Shown: piece after piece, positions 1-7,842 of the stretch
How positions within the stretch are numbered: the stretch's first letter is position 1
Layout: every line of letters starts with the position of its first letter
Assembly (NCBI GenBank): GCA_017432075.1
Contig: JAFRJV010000103.1
Span: forward strand, 1-52,050
Length of the DNA stretch: 52,050 nt
Reading direction: 5' to 3'
Source of the DNA: Mogibacterium sp.
Lineage (GTDB): Bacteria; Bacillota; Clostridia; Peptostreptococcales; Anaerovoracaceae
The notes under the pieces: generated by a model
Database searches by the model: none
Told to the model about the DNA's origin: nothing
Seen by the model: the letters and a program-made list of their open reading frames with translations, nothing else
Program-made: the position numbers and the translations under genes

Positions 1-2
1 GG

Positions 3-31
3 TTGACACAAAATCTTCACAATACTATAAT
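3..31 (+). promoter_or_regulatory. Consensus sigma-A promoter
   Basis: TTGACA at 3-8 and TATAAT at 26-31 are separated by exactly 17 bp, so both hexamers match the housekeeping consensus perfectly. The start would fall near 38, about 30 nt before the ribosome-binding site of the 28-codon reading frame at 70. It is the strongest promoter in the window. It may also supply transcripts to the amino-acid transporter genes downstream, since no other clear promoter was seen before 304. Confidence 0.85.
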
Positions 32-69
32 CGCACTGTACACAAAACCTGTGCACAAAAGGAGACCAT

Positions 70-156
70 ATGTACTTTAGTTCAAGCATTATCGTCATCG
101 GCATTATCGGCGTCCTTCTGGTCGTAAGACTGGTAGAGGGCGATGTTATGCTGTAG
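70..156 (+). CDS. 28-residue hydrophobic microprotein
   Basis: The frame runs from ATG at 70 to TAG at 154-156, with GGAG at 61-64 placed 5 nt before the start and a perfect promoter just upstream. The peptide starts MYFSSS, continues with a hydrophobic stretch rich in I, V, L and G over roughly residues 7-19, then carries R20 and ends VEGDVML. That pattern suits a single membrane-spanning peptide or a short regulatory leader peptide. No family is recognised. It lies upstream of a transporter operon, so it could be a transporter-associated membrane peptide, a leader peptide or a toxin-like peptide; the sequence does not decide. Translation is supported by the start signals rather than by homology. 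Confidence 0.55.
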   Translation: MYFSSSIIVIGIIGVLLVVRLVEGDVML

Positions 157-193
157 GGCGATTGAGTACAAAGGTCATAAACCTGAGCTTGGG

Positions 194-213
194 AGCCCGC
201 AGCAATGCGGGCT
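194..213 (+). promoter_or_regulatory. Stem-loop in the leader of the amino-acid transporter operon
   Basis: AGCCCGCA (194-201) pairs perfectly with TGCGGGCT (206-213) around a GCAA tetraloop. It is followed by TTATTAAAT rather than a clean T run, so it is at best a weak terminator. It could separate the microprotein transcript from the transporter operon or act as a partial attenuator. Confidence 0.5.
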
Positions 214-303
214 TATTAAATGCCCGGGCAAAGGCAAACAGGCAACTATAATCAACTATATCTCAGTCAGATCCAATATTCAGAAGAGAAAGGGAGAAAG
301 AAA

Positions 304-1479
304 ATGAAAAAGACATGGACAAAGGTCGTAGTTGTAGCACTCTCCTGCATGATGGCATTCATGCTCGCAGCATGCGGTGGCGGCGGCGGAAGCAGCGATG
401 CAGGAGAAGGCGGAGCAGTTCTGCTCGGTAATACAGGACCTCTCACAGGACCTGCAGCTATCTACGGTAACGCAGTAAAGAACGGCGGACAGCTTGCTGT
501 TGATGAGATCAACGCAGCTAATCCGGACGGCATCCAGCTTGCATGGCAGGCAGAAGATGACGAAGCTGACGGCGAGAAGGCTGTTAACGCTTACAACAAG
601 CTGATGGACGACGGAATGAAGGTGTTCATCGGATCAACAACATCCGGTTCCTGCGTAGCAGCTTCCGAGAAGGCATTCGAAGACAGAGTATTCACACTCA
701 CACCTTCCGCTTCCCAGGTAGCAGTTACAGAGGGTAAGGACAACGTATTCCAGCTCTGCTTCTCCGACCCTAACCAGGGTGTCGCTGCAGCTGACTGGGT
801 AGTCGCAAACATGGCAGACGCTAAGGTAGGAGTTATCTACAACAACGCTTCCGACTACTCCGCAGGAATCTTTGATAAGTTCAAGGCACAGTATGAAGCA
901 GCAGGTAAGGAGCTCGTAGCTGTAGAGGCATTCTCTGATGATGCTAACACAGACTTCCAGGCTCAGATCAACAGCATGAAGAACGCAGGCGCTGACTTCG
1001 TCTTCCTGCCAATCTACTACACACCGGCTTCAAACATCCTGATCCAGGCAGACAAGATCGGTTATGCTCCAACATTCTTCGGAGTTGACGGTATGGACGG
1101 AATCCTCACACTCGAGGGATTCGACACAAAGCTTGCAGAGGGCGTTATGCTTCTGACACCGTTCATCGCTACAGCTGAGGATGAAGCTACACAGAACTTC
1201 GTAAAGGCTTATGTTGATGCTTACGGCGAGGAGCCAAACCAGTTCGCAGCTGACGCATATGACTGCGTATACGCTGTATACAAGGCAATGAACGAAGCAG
1301 GACTCGATGCATCGGCTTCACACGAGGATATCTGCGAGGCACTCGTAGGACTGTTCGCAGGTGACTTCACAGCAAGCGGCGTTACAGGCGCTTCGATGGA
1401 GTGGAATGAAGCAGGCGAAGTCAACAAGACTCCGAACGCTATGGTCATCGAGAACGGCGTATACGTTCCGGTTCAGTAA
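304..1479 (+). CDS. livK: Branched-chain amino-acid-type ABC transporter substrate-binding lipoprotein
   Basis: A 391-residue periplasmic-binding protein of the Leu/Ile/Val family (type I fold), tethered to the outer face of the membrane. The start at 304 is chosen because it follows an AGGGAGAAAG Shine-Dalgarno and gives a proper lipoprotein signal peptide: MKKTWTK, a hydrophobic core, then lipobox L-A-A-C with Cys24. A Gly/Ser-rich linker follows. The mature domain begins with a strand and the GPLTGPAAIYG motif typical of LivJ/LivK, and EDDEADGEKAVN and GSTTSGSC correspond to ligand-pocket segments. It is the first gene of a complete livKHMGF-type operon. The true ligand could be another amino acid, amide or urea, because this family is broad. 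Confidence 0.9.
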   Translation: MKKTWTKVVVVALSCMMAFMLAACGGGGGSSDAGEGGAVLLGNTGPLTGPAAIYGNAVKNGGQLAVDEINAANPDGIQLAWQAEDDEADGEKAVNAYNKLMDDGMKVFIGSTTSGSCVAASEKAFEDRVFTLTPSASQVAVTEGKDNVFQLCFSDPNQGVAAADWVVANMADAKVGVIYNNASDYSAGIFDKFKAQYEAAGKELVAVEAFSDDANTDFQAQINSMKNAGADFVFLPIYYTPASNILIQADKIGYAPTFFGVDGMDGILTLEGFDTKLAEGVMLLTPFIATAEDEATQNFVKAYVDAYGEEPNQFAADAYDCVYAVYKAMNEAGLDASASHEDICEALVGLFAGDFTASGVTGASMEWNEAGEVNKTPNAMVIENGVYVPVQ

Positions 1480-1543
1480 TACACTGACTGACTTAAGTGT
1501 ATAGTTGTTGGCTAGGGGGTGCTGCATTCAGGTGCGGCACCCC
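1479..1543 (+). promoter_or_regulatory. Two tandem stem-loops after the binding-protein gene
   Basis: Directly at the stop codon, ATACACT (1479-1485) pairs with AGTGTAT (1496-1502). Next, GGGGTGCTGCA (1516-1526) pairs with TGCGGCACCCC (1533-1543) through one G-U wobble around TTCAGG. No T tract follows, so these are more likely 3'-end mRNA stabilisers or partial terminators. They would let the binding protein be made in excess over the membrane components. Confidence 0.6.
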
Positions 1544-1585
1544 ACAGCCGCGTTTATTGCAAAAAAATATTAGGAAGAAAAAACC

Positions 1586-2470
1586 ATGAATTTACTTACA
1601 AACGTCATCTCAGGCCTGAGCCTGGGCAGTGTATATGCGATCATAGCGCTTGGATATACGATGGTATACGGTATATCCAAGATGCTTAACTTCGCTCATG
1701 GTGATGTCATTATGATCGGCGGGTACATGTCATTTGTAATGACGATGTATATGGGCCTGAACGGCTGGCTGGCTCTTCTGGTAGCTATGGTCATCTGCAC
1801 TCTTCTCGGAATCACGATCGAGAGGCTGGCTTACAGACCACTTAGAGGAACCGGATCTCTGGCTGTTCTGATCACAGCCATCGGCGTTTCGTATTTCCTG
1901 CAGAATGTCGCGCTTCTGATCTGGGGTGCCAACCCTAAGATGTTCACCAGCCTGTTCAAGGGCATGAAGCCGATACATGCTGCGGGCGGACAGCTCACCA
2001 TTACAATGGAGTCGCTCTTTACGATCGCGGCAAATATCGTGATCATGATCCTGCTGACTCTCTTCGTAAACAAGACGAAAGCCGGAAAGGCAATGAGAGC
2101 GGTTTCTGAGGATAACGGTGCGGCTCAGCTGATGGGTATCAACGTCAATCAGTCCATCTCGCTGACATTCGCCATCGGATCAGGTCTTGCCGCTGTAGCT
2201 GGAGTGCTGATGCTCTCCGCGTATCCGGTTCTGATGCCTACCACAGGTGCCATGCCGGGTATCAAGGCGTTTACGGCAGCCGTTTTCGGAGGTATCGGAT
2301 CCATACCGGGCGCTATGATAGGAGGTCTTATCCTCGGCATAATCGAGATCTTTTCGAGAGCATATATCTCGACAGAGCTCTCAGACGCCATCGTATTTGC
2401 ATGTCTGATTATCGTTCTGCTCGTCAAGCCTACGGGCCTGCTGGGCAAGAAGGTCAGCGAGAAAGTGTAG
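1586..2470 (+). CDS. livH: Branched-chain amino-acid ABC transporter permease LivH
   Basis: A 294-residue integral membrane permease and the first of the two membrane subunits of the high-affinity amino-acid importer. The N-terminus GLSLGSVYAIIALGYTMVYG and the NFAHGDVIMIGGY segment are hallmarks of LivH, and multiple hydrophobic segments span the chain. The conserved cytoplasmic loop MRAVSEDNGAAQLMGINV lies around residues 170-188 and contacts the ATPases. The Shine-Dalgarno is AGGAAGAAAA upstream of 1586. It is followed after 7 nt by livM. Length and motifs are normal for the family. Confidence 0.93.
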   Translation: MNLLTNVISGLSLGSVYAIIALGYTMVYGISKMLNFAHGDVIMIGGYMSFVMTMYMGLNGWLALLVAMVICTLLGITIERLAYRPLRGTGSLAVLITAIGVSYFLQNVALLIWGANPKMFTSLFKGMKPIHAAGGQLTITMESLFTIAANIVIMILLTLFVNKTKAGKAMRAVSEDNGAAQLMGINVNQSISLTFAIGSGLAAVAGVLMLSAYPVLMPTTGAMPGIKAFTAAVFGGIGSIPGAMIGGLILGIIEIFSRAYISTELSDAIVFACLIIVLLVKPTGLLGKKVSEKV

Positions 2471-2477
2471 GTGCGCC

Positions 2478-3620
2478 ATGGCAGAAAGAATACTTAAAAA
2501 CATAAGCAGCAGAGGCCTCAAAAATGCTGTAAGAGGCAATGAGTACCGTAAGGAAGCTTCCATTTCGTACGGCATACTCATAGGCGGATACGTACTGTTC
2601 CAGATCCTCACGGCTGCGGGCCTTATCGGACACAATCTGCAGGGCCAGTTCGTTCCTATCTGCGTGTACGTTTCACTTGCGGTATCCCTGAACCTCGTAG
2701 TAGGCATATCGGGAGAACTATCGCTGGGACACGCGGGCTTCATGGCGGTAGGAGCATTCAGCGGGATCCTGATGTCCCGCATACTCGGCCAGAGCATGAC
2801 ATTTGAGCCTGCGATCATCATCATCTCGATGCTGTTCGGAGCATTAATAGCTTCTGTTGCAGGATTCATCATCGGTATCCCTATCCTGGGACTCCGCGGC
2901 GACTATCTGGCGATCGTAACCCTGGCGTTCGGAGAGATCATAAGGAACTTCATGAACGTCCTTTACTTCGGATTTGACGGTGACGGACGCCTCAGGTTCG
3001 CATTCAATCACACTATTGAAGGTGTAGAGAACAACGACAGGATAATCACCGGAGCCATCGGTGCGACCGGTACTAAAACAATGGCAACGTTCACATGGGG
3101 ACTGCTGCTGTGCCTGTTCACCGTTTTCATCGTGCTCAACCTGAAGAACTCCAAGCAGGGACGCGCAATCATGTCAATCAGAGACAACCGTATCGCAGGC
3201 GAGTCCATCGGACTGGATGTCAGAAAGTATAAGCTTATGGCATTCGTCGTCAGCGCGGCTCTCGCCGGAATGGCAGGCTGCCTGTTCGGACTCAACTACA
3301 GCACTCTGGTACCGGTCAAATTCAATTTCAACACATCGGTACTGATACTGGTATTCGTCGTACTCGGAGGAGTAGGAAATATCTGGGGAGGCATCATTGC
3401 CGCCGCATTGCTGACTGTTCTGCCGGAGACATTCAGACAGTTCGCTGACTACAGAATGCTTACATATGCCATTGTACTGATCCTCGTTATGATCGGTACA
3501 TACAACCCTGCCATCAAGGCAAGGATCAACGGCGTATGGTCAAAGATCAACCCTGTCAAAAAACGGTCCGGTGACAAAGGCAAGGGTAAAAAGAGAAAAA
3601 GCAGAAAGGGGGCGGCATAG
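2478..3620 (+). CDS. livM: Branched-chain amino-acid ABC transporter permease LivM
   Basis: A 380-residue membrane permease and partner of LivH. Recognisable family segments are NLVVGISGELSLGHAGFMAVGAF (about residues 75-97), LRGDYLAIVTLAFGEIIRN, and the ATPase-contact loop RAIMSIRDNRIAGESIGLDV. The final roughly 25 residues form a strongly basic cytoplasmic tail (KKRSGDKGKGKKRKSRKG), which is longer and more charged than usual. The stop codon abuts the start of livG, so the two are translationally linked. The next protein begins with a long acidic extension, which makes the basic tail noteworthy. Confidence 0.92.
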   Translation: MAERILKNISSRGLKNAVRGNEYRKEASISYGILIGGYVLFQILTAAGLIGHNLQGQFVPICVYVSLAVSLNLVVGISGELSLGHAGFMAVGAFSGILMSRILGQSMTFEPAIIIISMLFGALIASVAGFIIGIPILGLRGDYLAIVTLAFGEIIRNFMNVLYFGFDGDGRLRFAFNHTIEGVENNDRIITGAIGATGTKTMATFTWGLLLCLFTVFIVLNLKNSKQGRAIMSIRDNRIAGESIGLDVRKYKLMAFVVSAALAGMAGCLFGLNYSTLVPVKFNFNTSVLILVFVVLGGVGNIWGGIIAAALLTVLPETFRQFADYRMLTYAIVLILVMIGTYNPAIKARINGVWSKINPVKKRSGDKGKGKKRKSRKGAA

Positions 3621-4697
3621 ATGGCAGATCATAAAGACAAACGCGATGAGCTTCGCGATATCGACATCGCCGACTCCGGTCACGCTTATGAAAACAGACA
3701 GGAGATATACTACAACGACAATGTCGGCGGAAGAGCCGTATTTGTAGACTCGAAAGAGCAGTATGAACCTGACGAACCTTATAACGATCAGGTATTTATC
3801 CCTGAAAAAGACAGGGGCAAAGCACCTATACTCGAGGTCAAGAATCTGGGCATCGACTTCGGCGGACTTACTGCCGTAGACAACTTCAACCTGACTCTCG
3901 GCCGCACGGAGATCGGCGGACTGATCGGCCCTAACGGAGCCGGAAAGACTACCATCTTCAACATGCTGACCAAGGTATATGAGCCGACCAGAGGAGAGAT
4001 CTTCTTTGACGGCAAGAGCACCAAGGGCATGAACACCGTTGACATCAACAAAGCCGGAATGGCCCGTACATTCCAGAACATCAGGCTTTTTGACAAACTC
4101 ACGGTAGAAGAAAACATCAAGGTCGCGCTCCATCATACGACCAACTATGGTCTTATAGACGGAATGCTTCATACTCCGAAATACAGACACGAGGAATTCC
4201 GCATCCGCAAGGAAGCGATGAAGTACCTCAAGATCTTCGGAATGACCAAGACTGCAGACTACAGAGCCGGATCACTCCCTTACGGAGCTCAGAGAAGGCT
4301 CGAGATCATGAGAGCGCTTGCTACAAAGCCGAAACTGCTGCTGCTCGACGAGCCTGCAGCGGGAATGAACCCGTCTGAGACGACGGAGCTGATGGACACC
4401 ATCAGAGAGATCCGTGACAGATTCCAGATCGCGGTATTCCTTATCGAACATGACATGAGTCTTGTTATGGGTATCTGCGAAGGTATCGTAGTACTCAACT
4501 ACGGAAGAGTCATCGCAAAGGGATGGCCTGAAGAGATCCAGAGCAACCCTAAGGTAATCGAGGCTTACCTCGGAAAGAGCCGCGGTAAGATGGAAGAAGA
4601 GGAAGAAAAGGAGAAAGCAGATATTGAGAAAGCTCTCAAGAAGGGCAGACTGGAATCTGCTGCTTCCGGAAAGCCTGACAGAAAGGGGGGTGAGTGA
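3621..4697 (+). CDS. livG: Branched-chain amino-acid ABC transporter ATP-binding protein LivG with charged extensions
   Basis: The ATPase subunit LivG: Walker A GPNGAGKT at about residues 103-110, Walker B LLLLDEP, the LivG signature [17 protein letters not shown], and the family-specific [10 protein letters not shown]. At 358 residues it is about 100 longer than typical LivG (around 255). The excess is an N-terminal acidic, tyrosine-rich region of about 68 residues before the ABC fold starts at APILEVKNL, and a C-terminal Glu/Lys-rich tail of about 40 residues. The signature segment reads [10 protein letters not shown] rather than LSGGQ, which is normal in this subfamily. The start is supported by AAAGGGGG just upstream and by abutment with livM. 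The extensions have no recognised domain. Confidence 0.92.
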   Translation: MADHKDKRDELRDIDIADSGHAYENRQEIYYNDNVGGRAVFVDSKEQYEPDEPYNDQVFIPEKDRGKAPILEVKNLGIDFGGLTAVDNFNLTLGRTEIGGLIGPNGAGKTTIFNMLTKVYEPTRGEIFFDGKSTKGMNTVDINKAGMARTFQNIRLFDKLTVEENIKVALHHTTNYGLIDGMLHTPKYRHEEFRIRKEAMKYLKIFGMTKTADYRAGSLPYGAQRRLEIMRALATKPKLLLLDEPAAGMNPSETTELMDTIREIRDRFQIAVFLIEHDMSLVMGICEGIVVLNYGRVIAKGWPEEIQSNPKVIEAYLGKSRGKMEEEEEKEKADIEKALKKGRLESAASGKPDRKGGE

Positions 4698-5407
4698 TGG
4701 GTACAGTACTTACAGTTGACAACATCAACGTTTATTACGGAGCCATCCATGCCATCAAGGGCATCTCTCTGGATGTAAACAGAGGCGAGATCGTAACACT
4801 TATCGGCGCAAACGGTGCCGGAAAGTCTACAACTCTTCACACGATATCCGGACTCCTGCGCAGCAAGACCGGAAATATCGAATTCCTTGAGAGCTCCATC
4901 TCTCATGTGCCGGCGCATAAGATCGTTGCCATGGGTATCTCGCACGTACCTGAGGGCAGACGTATCTTCCAGGGGCTGACAGTAGAAGAAAACCTGCAGA
5001 TGGGAGCCTTCGTTACCAAGAAGGACCGCATCGCACACAACCTGGAGTACGTATATGAGCAGTTCCCTAGACTCAAAGAGAGGACATCACAGATTGCGGG
5101 AACACTCTCCGGAGGCGAGCAGCAGATGCTGGCCATGGGCAGAGCGCTCATGTCTGATCCAGAGCTGCTGATGCTCGATGAGCCTTCGATGGGTCTGGCG
5201 CCGATCCTGGTAGATCAGATCTTCGATATCATAGTGAACCTGAACAAAGCAGGCACTACGATCCTCCTCGTAGAGCAGAACGCTCAGATGGCACTTTCGG
5301 TAGCCGACAGAGCATATGTAATCGAGACAGGGCGCATAACACTTTCGGGCACGGGCGAAGAACTTGCGAAGTCCGAAGCGGTCAAAAAGGCTTATCTTGG
5401 AGGCTAA
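4697..5407 (+). CDS. livF: Branched-chain amino-acid ABC transporter ATP-binding protein LivF
   Basis: A 236-residue second ATPase of the importer. Walker A GANGAGKST, signature LSGGEQQMLAMGRALM, Walker B LLMLDEPSMGL and the LivF-type HVPEGRRIFQGLTVEENL are all present. ATG at 4697 is preferred over GTG at 4694 because of its spacing from the GGGGGG at 4685-4690. The A of the livG stop TGA is the first base of this ATG, a typical translational-coupling overlap. It is the last gene of the operon and is followed by a strong terminator. Confidence 0.93.
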   Translation: MGTVLTVDNINVYYGAIHAIKGISLDVNRGEIVTLIGANGAGKSTTLHTISGLLRSKTGNIEFLESSISHVPAHKIVAMGISHVPEGRRIFQGLTVEENLQMGAFVTKKDRIAHNLEYVYEQFPRLKERTSQIAGTLSGGEQQMLAMGRALMSDPELLMLDEPSMGLAPILVDQIFDIIVNLNKAGTTILLVEQNAQMALSVADRAYVIETGRITLSGTGEELAKSEAVKKAYLGG

Positions 5408-5457
5408 AAAGGGGCGGAACAACGGTTCGACACCTAATATTCATTAAAAAAACACTC

Positions 5458-5488
5458 AAAGAAACGGCTCTGCCGTTTCTTTGCTTTT
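5458..5488 (+). terminator. Intrinsic terminator of the amino-acid transporter operon
   Basis: AAAGAAACGGC (5458-5468) pairs perfectly with GCCGTTTCTTT (5472-5482) over a TCT loop and is followed by GCTTTTAT. It lies 50 nt after livF. Confidence 0.85.
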
Positions 5489-5498
5489 ATCTGCTGTG

Positions 5499-5515
5499 GT
5501 ATCATTACTTGATAC
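5499..5515 (+). promoter_or_regulatory. Short inverted repeat upstream of a lipoprotein gene
   Basis: GTATCA (5499-5504) and TGATAC (5510-5515) are perfect inverted half-sites with a 5-nt spacer, 27 nt before the next start codon. This could be an operator within the otherwise unclear promoter of the following gene. No convincing -35/-10 pair was found here. Confidence 0.3.
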
Positions 5516-5541
5516 TTTTTAATCAAAGGGGAGAATAATAT

Positions 5542-6147
5542 ATGACACAAAAAAAGAGATTATTGGGATTATTAGTGATTTTTCTGATGCTGACTCTGAC
5601 AGTGATGCTGGCCGGATGTAAGGCGAAGCCTGCTGCCGAACCTGAAGAGGGGGAGGTTACGGAGCAGGAAGAAGTCGCTGAGGAGGAGCCTGTTGTTGAG
5701 GTCGTGAAGGTCATTGATGAGATCGATACCGAGGGGATGGCTGAAGTTCCTCTGCAGATCGAATCGATCACGCTCTTCGAAGACGGATCGCTCAGGATCG
5801 TTCCGACAGAAGATCTCCTGAAGAATGCCGAGAGCAACAAGGAAGTAGTTGACGGCGCGATATTTCCGTTTGAAGACAGCGGCAAGGTAAAAGATGTATT
5901 CCTCGTCAGGTTCGGAAACGGCGGTTACAGGACTATCATATGCCTCATGGACGATGGCTCTCTCTCAGCTTTGAGCGCTAACGAGCTCATCAAAGACCAT
6001 ATAACAGTGGTCTGGGACAACCTTACCGGAAGAGATACTTATGTTTCAGTGGAAGAACGCCCGTCAGAAGACGAAGATTCTTACGGAGTCGTTGGCATAA
6101 CTGAGGACGATGAAGAGATAGATCTCGATTTCAGCCTTGATTTTTAA
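5542..6147 (+). CDS. Small acidic lipoprotein of unknown function
   Basis: A 201-residue predicted lipoprotein: basic MTQKKR, a hydrophobic core and lipobox L-A-G-C with Cys26. A Glu-rich linker of about 25 residues (EEGEVTEQEEVAEEEP) acts as a spacer from the membrane. The remainder is a single compact domain of about 140 residues containing short beta-strand-like segments such as ITLFEDGSLRIVP and RTIICLMDDGSLSAL, ending in a very acidic tail. The two 'DGSL' stretches suggest a repeated beta hairpin. Shine-Dalgarno AAAGGGGAG. I do not recognise a family. It stands between two terminated units but points toward the xpaC-like and telA genes. Confidence 0.75.
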   Translation: MTQKKRLLGLLVIFLMLTLTVMLAGCKAKPAAEPEEGEVTEQEEVAEEEPVVEVVKVIDEIDTEGMAEVPLQIESITLFEDGSLRIVPTEDLLKNAESNKEVVDGAIFPFEDSGKVKDVFLVRFGNGGYRTIICLMDDGSLSALSANELIKDHITVVWDNLTGRDTYVSVEERPSEDEDSYGVVGITEDDEEIDLDFSLDF

Positions 6148-6173
6148 CGAATCAGGGCATTTTATGGTATAAT
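6144..6173 (+). promoter_or_regulatory. Extended -10 promoter for the xpaC-like/telA operon
   Basis: TATAAT at 6168-6173 is preceded by TGG, giving an extended -10 (TGnTATAAT). A weak -35 such as TTAACG lies at 6144-6149 with an 18-bp spacer, overlapping the end of the preceding gene. The start codon is about 37 nt downstream. Confidence 0.6.
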
Positions 6174-6210
6174 TTACTGTAATAGTTTTTTCGGAACGAA
6201 AGGAACTGAA

Positions 6211-7821
6211 ATGACAAACGCAATAGATGCACGCGCGGCTATCGCGGAGTGGTTCGAAACCGACTTCAAGGAATCGGCTAAGGCTACTACAAAGACATCG
6301 AGGCTCGAGGACGGAAGGCTGAGCTACAGTTTTTCTGTTGTCAATAATTCGGGCTTCGACTTTGACAAGTTCTCGTTCAAGATCAAAGTGATCGACAGGA
6401 CAAACAACGTAGAAATCGGCACTGCATCCATAAATGCAGGAAAGTGGGCTAGCGGAGAGAAGAAGAACTTCAAATCGCGTCTGTCTATCCCTGCCGGTGT
6501 AAGGAACCTGTCCTTTGTAATGTATGCCAACTCGCTCGACTATGTAGCCATCCCGGCGGATGGAGTGGTACCTGTTGTCAGAGAAGTGTCCGGAACGATC
6601 AGGGACATCGGTGAGGCTATAACAGGCGCAGACGGAAGCGGCGGCGTTTTCGGCGAGCTCTTCGGTACAGGCGGCATGCCTGAGACGGGAGGCAGGACGG
6701 TAACGACCAAGACGACTACTACAAGAAACGCCAACGGTACTACCACCACAAAAACAACCACTACAACAACTACAAGAAAGCCTAACTCAGGCACCGTGAA
6801 TGCAGGCCAGAGGAGGCAGCCGGCAGGAAGCCGTCAGGCATATCCTGCTGATCAGAACAGTACATTCTCGCAGCGCCGCAATGAGAAGAAGCTCAACAAA
6901 AAGAGACTCGGCAAATCAGGGTGGACAGTCACCTCTCTGATAATGGGAATAATGTTCCTGATGTCAGCGGCCGGATCAACAGATGATCCTGAATTCAGAC
7001 TGGGAGTCGCCATTGTAGGAGCAATAATGCTTGCAGTTGCGGGCATCATGAAGCTGGTGCTCAACTCAAGGGCAAAGAGGATCAGAACATACGAGGCAAA
7101 AATCAACAGGAACGGCAACACATCAATTGATGATCTTGCTGCGGCTGTCGGAAAGCCTTTCAACAAGGTAGCTGACGAACTCCAGGCAATGATAGCTGAC
7201 GGATTCTTCCCGGAGGCTTATGTAGACATCAATAACCGCATGCTCGTCATGACAAAGAACGGTGTGCCGATCGAGTCGGTAGAGAGATCTGCGGCTGAAG
7301 TGAAGGCGGCGAAGCGTAAAAAAGCACGTGACGGCGGTCAGGCACCTGAGACACTTGACGATCTCATCGTCATGACCGATGACAGTGAGCTCAAGAGTAA
7401 GCTCAAGGCCCTCAGAACTATCACCAAAAAGATCGATGCAAGAGTTGAGGCTGTACCTGAGCTTGAGAAGCAGGTCAAGGACTTCAGAGAAAAATACTAT
7501 CCTGAAGTCGTTCGCCTTACTGATGACTACAACGAGAAGATAGCGGATATGGGCAAACTTGGCACTGAAACGGCAAAAGAAGAAGTCACGACCGATTCTT
7601 CAGGAGCTCCGGTGCTCAATACCAACCCGAATTATCTGCAGGAGCAGGCAGATGAGATCAAGGCTCAGCTTATAAGCCTGATCGACTCCGTCACGGAGGC
7701 ATCGGAGAACCTGCTCGAAAAGCTCCATGAAGATGACATCATGGACATTACAACGGATATCAAAATGCTGCAGACTACGCTTGCGAGCAAGGGCCTGCTG
7801 GATTCAGATTTCGACATCTAA
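6211..7821 (+). CDS. XpaC-like membrane protein with N-terminal beta-sandwich domain and Thr-rich linker
   Basis: A 536-residue protein in four parts. Residues 1-115 resemble a beta-sandwich of FxLYD type (FSVVNNSGFDFDKFSFKIKV). Residues about 165-195 are an unusual threonine-rich linker. Residues about 240-285 hold two closely spaced hydrophobic segments (LIMGIMFLMS and GAIMLAVAGIMKLVL). The C-terminal half carries SIDDLAAAVGKPFNKVADEL followed by MIADGFFPEAYVDINNRMLV, which resembles the XpaC / halogen-hydrolysis family (PF10112), and then a coiled-coil-rich tail. XpaC proteins are commonly encoded beside TelA, as here, 21 nt upstream. The biochemical role of the pair is unknown despite old names for phosphatase-like staining and tellurite resistance. 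The N-terminal domain and linker are additions to the common form. Confidence 0.75.
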   Translation: MTNAIDARAAIAEWFETDFKESAKATTKTSRLEDGRLSYSFSVVNNSGFDFDKFSFKIKVIDRTNNVEIGTASINAGKWASGEKKNFKSRLSIPAGVRNLSFVMYANSLDYVAIPADGVVPVVREVSGTIRDIGEAITGADGSGGVFGELFGTGGMPETGGRTVTTKTTTTRNANGTTTTKTTTTTTTRKPNSGTVNAGQRRQPAGSRQAYPADQNSTFSQRRNEKKLNKKRLGKSGWTVTSLIMGIMFLMSAAGSTDDPEFRLGVAIVGAIMLAVAGIMKLVLNSRAKRIRTYEAKINRNGNTSIDDLAAAVGKPFNKVADELQAMIADGFFPEAYVDINNRMLVMTKNGVPIESVERSAAEVKAAKRKKARDGGQAPETLDDLIVMTDDSELKSKLKALRTITKKIDARVEAVPELEKQVKDFREKYYPEVVRLTDDYNEKIADMGKLGTETAKEEVTTDSSGAPVLNTNPNYLQEQADEIKAQLISLIDSVTEASENLLEKLHEDDIMDITTDIKMLQTTLASKGLLDSDFDI

Positions 7822-7842
7822 TAGTTATAAAAGGAGGACAAG

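Noticed and set aside
1-303. A T-box or amino-acid riboswitch ahead of the transporter operon
   Set aside because: No specifier-loop, AGGGUGG-type or lysine/glycine-riboswitch core was seen; only a short GCAA-loop hairpin is present.
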